DNA of 10,068 nucleotides from an uncultured bacterium (GTDB taxonomy: Bacteria > Bacillota > Clostridia > Lachnospirales > Lachnospiraceae), in assembly GCA_946061355.1 (NCBI GenBank), contig CAMGRE010000087.1:1-10068 (forward strand), written 5' to 3'. The notes under the pieces were generated by a model. That model was not told the origin of the DNA. It did not search any database and saw only the letters and a program-made list of their open reading frames with translations. Positions 7,701-10,068 of this stretch are shown piece by piece. The number at the start of each line of letters is the position of its first letter. Position 1 is the stretch's first letter. The position numbers and the translations under genes were made by a program.

Positions 7701-8736
7701 TGTCGGCGCAGAGCATTCGCTTCCGAGGATCATGCTGGTAGATGATGATGAGATCAACAGGAAAGCGGTTACTGTGATGCTTAAGGATGAGTATCAGATC
7801 ATTCCTGCGGGATCGGGCAGAGAGGCATTGACACTTCTGCAGCAGGAGATTCCTGCGCTGATCCTGCTTGACGTACATATGCCGGATATGGATGGACATG
7901 ATGTGATCCACAGATTGAAGGAGAACCCGGATTATGCTGATATCCCGATCATTTTCCTGACCTCGGATGCGGATGAAGCGACGGAGATCAAGGGATTCAG
8001 CGAAGGGGCGATTGATTTTATCAGGAAGCCGTTCCGGAAGGATGTTGCGATCCAGAGGATCCGCAGGATTTTGGAACTCTCCTATCTGCAGAATCACCTG
8101 AAGCAGGAAGTGGAGAAGCAGACGGATGTGGCGGAGAAGAGGCGCCAGAGCGTGGAACGCATGTCGATGCAGATGGTGCAGGCGCTTGTCAACACGATCG
8201 ACGCCAAAGATTCCTATACCAACGGACATTCCACGAGAGTTGCCCAATATGCGGTCATGCTTGCCGAGCGGATGGGGTATTCCGGGGAAAAGCTGGAACG
8301 CCTCCAATATGCGGCGCTTTTGCATGACATTGGGAAAATAGGTGTGCCAAAAGAGATTATCAATAAGCCGACAAGACTGACGGATGAGGAGTATGAAATC
8401 ATAAAGACACATCCGGTGATTGGCAGCAAGATCCTGCAGGAGATATCCGAGATCCCCGATATCGCGATCGGTGCAAGATGGCATCATGAACGGTTTGACG
8501 GAAAAGGATATCCGGATGGGCTGCAGGGCTATGAGATCCCGGAGACGGCAAGGATCATCGGCGTTGCAGATGCATACGATGCCATGACCTCGAACCGCAG
8601 TTACAGGGATCTTCTCCCGCAGGAAAAGGTGAGAGATGAGATAGAGAAAGGAAAAGCAGCTCAGTTTGATCCGCAGATCGCGGAACTGATGCTTCAACTG
8701 ATCCGGGAAGACAAAGACTATACCATGCATGAATAA
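4786..8736 (+). CDS. Hybrid histidine kinase fused to an RpfG-like REC-HD-GYP phosphodiesterase
   Basis: A 1316-residue protein. Residues 1 to about 215 hold six or seven membrane helices with little outside domain. HisKA has HEIRTP with His252. The HATPase has NLVNNA (Asn365, Asn369), DTGQGI and GTGLGLAI. About 485-600 is a degenerate receiver. REC1 (606-725) has Asp612/Asp613, phospho-site Asp656 and a following SKPI. Hpt (about 758-865) has His811 in HALKNT. A helical spacer (875-949) and a repeated linker (951-970) follow. REC2 (980-1098) has Asp986-988, phospho-site Asp1029 (LLDVHMPDMDG) and RKPF. A coiled coil leads to HD-GYP (about 1125-1312) with His1148 (NGHS), His1180-Asp1181 (LHDIGK), KTHP, HHE, GYP at 1241-1243 and ADAYDAMTS. 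HD-GYP domains hydrolyse cyclic di-GMP, some preferring 3'3'-cGAMP. The layout suggests a complete in-cis relay, His252 to Asp656 to His811 to Asp1029, controlling the phosphodiesterase. The start is supported by AGAGGAG at 4768-4774. Confidence 0.95.
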   Translation: MDLLGLWENALKFIGIFLVERYVFLECGMELKRQKRFYFLCAVMIYLTQMGLGSEVAEAFVVFAGGLNISLARKEHQVKSFFLIVPVLGIVNGLVAPIFYIPTVLFGVAHSASFTWYICLADGLVTVAMVLFAVRGREWRRQFREEVVHRRLQKWESILLRFVGVLILFCLMGFKPAIHKGGNVPEELKLSIFLLGVMTFALTLTVIILIMQGNKRFYYYDQVLDMQKVEFEKEKAEASNRAKTVFLSNMSHEIRTPMNTIVGMTDILLREDQTKQTREYLNSIKNSGEALLTIINDILDFSKIESGKMEIIEEEYEPMSMFHDLAMMFINRIGDKKVELLYDIDPDMPVKLYGDDQRIRQIVINLVNNAIKFTEHGYVKLSVRMQKSGGDNTELTFRVEDTGQGIKEENREKLFESFEQMDTRKNHNLEGTGLGLAISKQLVELMGGNIDYTSTYGEGSCFFFTISQRIVDPKPAARIKEEAAKSVIGIKVANEYLKSSILQLAAAYRVECIDLDAEAEKADKTVDFIITDCKSIVSDEERARLASDTGRLCHLQNPMIGACSDKTAAVVNKPIYSLNFCQLLNHEETSYNSAFKGEKHFVAPQARILIVDDNVMNLKVAKGLLAPYQMQIDTAEDGKDALNKVQQKHYDIVFMDHMMPIMDGIEATREIRKLPDERYRELPIVALSANATSEAREMFLREGMSDFVSKPIKTKQLVKCILKWLPEELVAEEEQPEYVTEATGAGTGGTESEALPVIKGLDVAEGIRNCGSKELFLELLGDFYKLIDQKSTKLEKCLADGMLKDYTIEVHALKNTARMIGAVDLSRMFYEMEQLGNQGEREQIEARTPELLKLYRSYKEILAEYGKALQENKTQVSLEAILETLKGLHDAMDTFDLDEADRRMHELETYAFPEGLQPKVEELSAYVADVAMEEVMRITDEMSGKLQEIYDGNETSEMQADGNETAGTQTDSVGAEHSLPRIMLVDDDEINRKAVTVMLKDEYQIIPAGSGREALTLLQQEIPALILLDVHMPDMDGHDVIHRLKENPDYADIPIIFLTSDADEATEIKGFSEGAIDFIRKPFRKDVAIQRIRRILELSYLQNHLKQEVEKQTDVAEKRRQSVERMSMQMVQALVNTIDAKDSYTNGHSTRVAQYAVMLAERMGYSGEKLERLQYAALLHDIGKIGVPKEIINKPTRLTDEEYEIIKTHPVIGSKILQEISEIPDIAIGARWHHERFDGKGYPDGLQGYEIPETARIIGVADAYDAMTSNRSYRDLLPQEKVRDEIEKGKAAQFDPQIAELMLQLIREDKDYTMHE
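6238..6585 (+). other. Degenerate receiver-like domain inside the kinase/HD-GYP protein
   Basis: Residues about 485-600 of the 4786-8736 protein sit between the HATPase and the first true receiver. They show a receiver-like rhythm: a beta strand VIGIKVA with no acidic pair, a helix, a strand VDFIITD with Asp532 at the phospho-site position, then VVNKPI with Lys573-Pro574 followed by a helix. The missing acidic pair should prevent normal Mg-dependent phosphorylation, so a structural or regulatory role is inferred. The assignment rests on pattern reading only. Confidence 0.6.
7408..7632 (+). other. Helical spacer domain between Hpt and second receiver
   Basis: Residues 875-949 of the kinase/HD-GYP protein are predicted to be all-helical and acidic (SLEAILETLKGLHDAMDTFD, then LDEADRRMHELE and a third and fourth helix). 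There is no histidine in an Hpt-type HxLK context. It could be a degenerate second Hpt-like bundle or a plain spacer that positions the following receiver. I do not recognise it as a named family with certainty. Confidence 0.5.
7636..7695 (+). repeat. Two tandem 30-bp repeats in an interdomain linker
   Basis: Two copies of a 30-base unit (7636-7665 and 7666-7695) both begin with the identical 15-mer GACGGCAATGAGACA and then diverge. They are in frame and encode DGNETSEMQA and DGNETAGTQT, a hydrophilic linker just before the second receiver. The repeat keeps frame if the copy number changes. Confidence 0.85.
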
Positions 8737-8742
8737 GCAGGA

Positions 8743-8752
8743 CGATATATCG
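8743..8752. repeat. 10-bp perfect palindrome between the HD-GYP and double-receiver genes
   Basis: CGATATATCG lies in the 41-base gap 8737-8777, seven bases before the GGGAGGGAG ribosome site (8759-8767). The palindrome is real but short. It is too AT-rich to be a good terminator and no T-run follows. It may be chance or a small protein-binding site. Confidence 0.3.
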
Positions 8753-8777
8753 AAAACAGGGAGGGAGCGAAGACAGG

Positions 8778-9524
8778 ATGCAGAATATATTGATCATAGC
8801 AGAAAAAAGCAGTTTCCTGACATTGTCAATGGCAGAACAGCTTAAGGGACTGGGGTATCATACGGTGATATCGGAACTTGACATCCGAAAGATTGCAGGA
8901 CAGGAGGAGGACTTTGAGGCTGTTTTGCTCAGTATGGAAAGTGATGTCTCGGAGAAAACGCAGGAACTGGTATATCTGCGCGATAAGGCAGTAGAGGAGG
9001 ATTTGCCTGTATTCTATATGGGAGAGGACGAGGAAAATCTGCGTGACATTATGCCGTCCCATATTCTTCGTCAGGTGTTTGAAAGACCGATCGATGTGCA
9101 GGTTTGTGCCAGAGACATAGACAGATATATCAAAGAACACGGAAAACATATCAGGAAAAAAGTTCTTGTCGTGGATGATTCAGGCGCGGTCCTCAGGAAT
9201 GTAAAGGGATGGTTGGAAGACAAATATCAGGTGATCCTGGCCAATTCAGGTGCCATGGCGATCAAATATCTTGCAACAAACAGACCGGATCTGGTGCTGC
9301 TTGACTATGAGATGCCGGTGGTGAACGGACGACAGGTCCTGGAGATGATACGGACGGAGACGGAATTCTGCGATGTACCGGTTATTTTCCTGACGAGCAA
9401 AAACGACAGGGCGAGTATCATGGAGGTCATGCAGTTAAAGCCGGAAGGATATTTGCTCAAGAGCATGGAGCCGCAGCAGATTGTGCAGGCGATTGATGAC
9501 TTCTTTGCGAAACGAAGCTTGTGA
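8778..9524 (+). CDS. Stand-alone double-receiver response regulator (first receiver degenerate)
   Basis: A 248-residue soluble protein made of two receiver folds and no output domain. The N-terminal half (1 to about 118) has a first strand ILIIAEKSS, so the acidic pair is largely lost. It has VLLSMES with Ser52 at the phospho-site position, and ERPID where a Lys-Pro would be; it should not be phosphorylated. The C-terminal half (about 125-248) has VLVVDDSG with Asp133/Asp134, phospho-site Asp176 in LLDYEMPVVNGRQ, FLTSK, and Lys228 followed by Ser instead of the usual Pro (LLKSMEP). The start is supported by GGGAGGGAG at 8759-8767. It lies 41 bases after the HD-GYP gene and 18 before the acetyltransferase. 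It probably receives phosphate from one of the two adjacent kinases and acts as an adaptor, sink or brake, by analogy with CheY-type and PleD-like tandem receivers. The partner is not known. Confidence 0.88.
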   Translation: MQNILIIAEKSSFLTLSMAEQLKGLGYHTVISELDIRKIAGQEEDFEAVLLSMESDVSEKTQELVYLRDKAVEEDLPVFYMGEDEENLRDIMPSHILRQVFERPIDVQVCARDIDRYIKEHGKHIRKKVLVVDDSGAVLRNVKGWLEDKYQVILANSGAMAIKYLATNRPDLVLLDYEMPVVNGRQVLEMIRTETEFCDVPVIFLTSKNDRASIMEVMQLKPEGYLLKSMEPQQIVQAIDDFFAKRSL

Positions 9525-9542
9525 TGAAAAGGCGGTGGGAAT

Positions 9543-10019
9543 ATGGACGAAGTGCATTTCAGATTTGCGCAGGAGAATGACGTGTCAACGATCCTGTATT
9601 TCATCAAAGAACTGGCGGCATATGAGAAGATGTCCGATGAAGTGGTCGCCACGGAGGAACTCTTGCGGGAGTGGATCTTTGAGAAAAAGAAGGCAGAAGT
9701 CATTTTCGCGGTGGAAGAAGGCAGGGAGGTCGGTTTCGCATTGTTCTTTCATAACTTTTCAACATTTCTCGGGCGTGCCGGTCTCTATCTGGAGGATCTG
9801 TATGTGATGCCGGAATGCAGAGGAAAGGGCTATGGGAAACGGCTCCTGAAGGAACTGGCACGGATCGCGGTAGAGAGGGGCTGCGGCAGGCTGGAGTGGT
9901 GGTGCCTGGACTGGAATCTGCCGAGTATTGATTTTTATCTTTCGCTGGGAGCGGAGCCGATGAAGGACTGGACCGTTTACCGGATTGCCGGGGATACACT
10001 CCGGACACTGGCGGAATGA
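9543..10019 (+). CDS. GNAT N-acetyltransferase, diamine/thialysine acetyltransferase-like
   Basis: A 158-residue GNAT protein of normal length. The acetyl-CoA pyrophosphate-binding loop is RGKGYG at residues 93-98, preceded by the strand LYLEDLYVMPE. It is followed by LEWWCLDWN and the SIDFYLSLGAEP helix, then a C-terminal DWTVYR strand. This combination (FHNFSTFLGRxGLYLEDL, LDWN, FYxxLGAEPM, WxxYR) is characteristic of proteins related to spermidine/spermine acetyltransferases and the SSAT2/thialysine acetyltransferase group, which acetylate primary amines of polyamines or lysine analogues. The actual substrate is inferred only at family level. The ATG at 9543 follows GGCGGTGGG at 9530-9538. 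It is cytoplasmic and sits 18 bases downstream of the double-receiver gene, so it probably ends the same transcript; whether it takes part in the signalling is unclear. Confidence 0.88.
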   Translation: MDEVHFRFAQENDVSTILYFIKELAAYEKMSDEVVATEELLREWIFEKKKAEVIFAVEEGREVGFALFFHNFSTFLGRAGLYLEDLYVMPECRGKGYGKRLLKELARIAVERGCGRLEWWCLDWNLPSIDFYLSLGAEPMKDWTVYRIAGDTLRTLAE

Positions 10020-10068
10020 AAAGCCGGTACGTCCTTGTTATTTGCCCGAAACTAGACTAAACTGAATA
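10020..10068. other. Non-coding tail, nothing identified
   Basis: The last 49 bases after the acetyltransferase stop contain no clear hairpin followed by a T-run, no ribosome site and no recognisable start of another gene. The transcript's terminator, if close, must lie outside the window. Confidence 0.5.

Noticed and set aside
7414..8730. A 438-codon open frame on the - strand opposite the REC2 and HD-GYP coding region
   Set aside because: It lies wholly antisense to a strongly supported domain-rich gene and shows no recognisable domain. Its composition (many His, Arg, Leu, Ile) is that of a codon-bias shadow.
10020..10068. Possible terminator after the acetyltransferase gene
   Set aside because: No stable inverted repeat followed by a run of T can be seen in the 49 bases available.

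Overview
The window looks like chromosomal DNA of a Gram-positive anaerobe of the Clostridia, most likely a Lachnospiraceae relative. This is inferred from strong AGGAGG-like ribosome binding sites, tightly packed co-directional genes, moderate GC, and very long hybrid histidine kinases of a style typical of gut clostridia. No 16S or other marker gene is present, so the assignment is a judgement. All seven recognisable genes lie on the + strand and cover nearly all of the window. I see no tRNA, rRNA, CRISPR, insertion sequence, integrase or riboswitch.

Layout: (1) positions 1-601 hold the 3' part of a class I SAM methyltransferase gene whose start lies outside the window. It is visibly more AT-rich than the rest. 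(2) 622-1233 is a LysE/RhtB-type amino-acid exporter. (3) A 94-base gap with a possible weak promoter separates it from 1328-2017, an aspartate/glutamate racemase-family protein. This protein keeps the C-terminal catalytic Cys197 but has Ala at the N-terminal catalytic position. (4) 2036-4786 is a membrane hybrid histidine kinase with a 7TMR-DISM-like sensor, then HisKA, HATPase, receiver and Hpt. (5) 4786-8736 overlaps it by one base and encodes a 1316-residue protein: multi-pass membrane sensor, HisKA, HATPase, degenerate receiver, receiver, Hpt, helical spacer, second true receiver and an intact HD-GYP phosphodiesterase. (6) 8778-9524 is a two-receiver protein whose first receiver is degenerate and second intact, with no output domain. 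(7) 9543-10019 is a GNAT acetyltransferase resembling the diamine/thialysine acetyltransferase group.

How the genes may work together: from the racemase to the acetyltransferase the gaps are 18, -1, 41 and 18 bases, so one transcript is likely. The central three genes look like a self-contained phosphorelay. Two membrane kinases with different sensors each carry their own receiver and Hpt. One kinase is fused in cis to an RpfG-like REC-HD-GYP output that should hydrolyse cyclic di-GMP (or a related cyclic dinucleotide). The stand-alone double receiver could be an alternative target, phosphate sink or adaptor. No DNA-binding output domain is present, so the likely output is second-messenger turnover and protein contact rather than direct transcription control. 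The racemase, exporter and acetyltransferase hint at amino-acid or polyamine chemistry nearby, but a functional link is only inferred from position.
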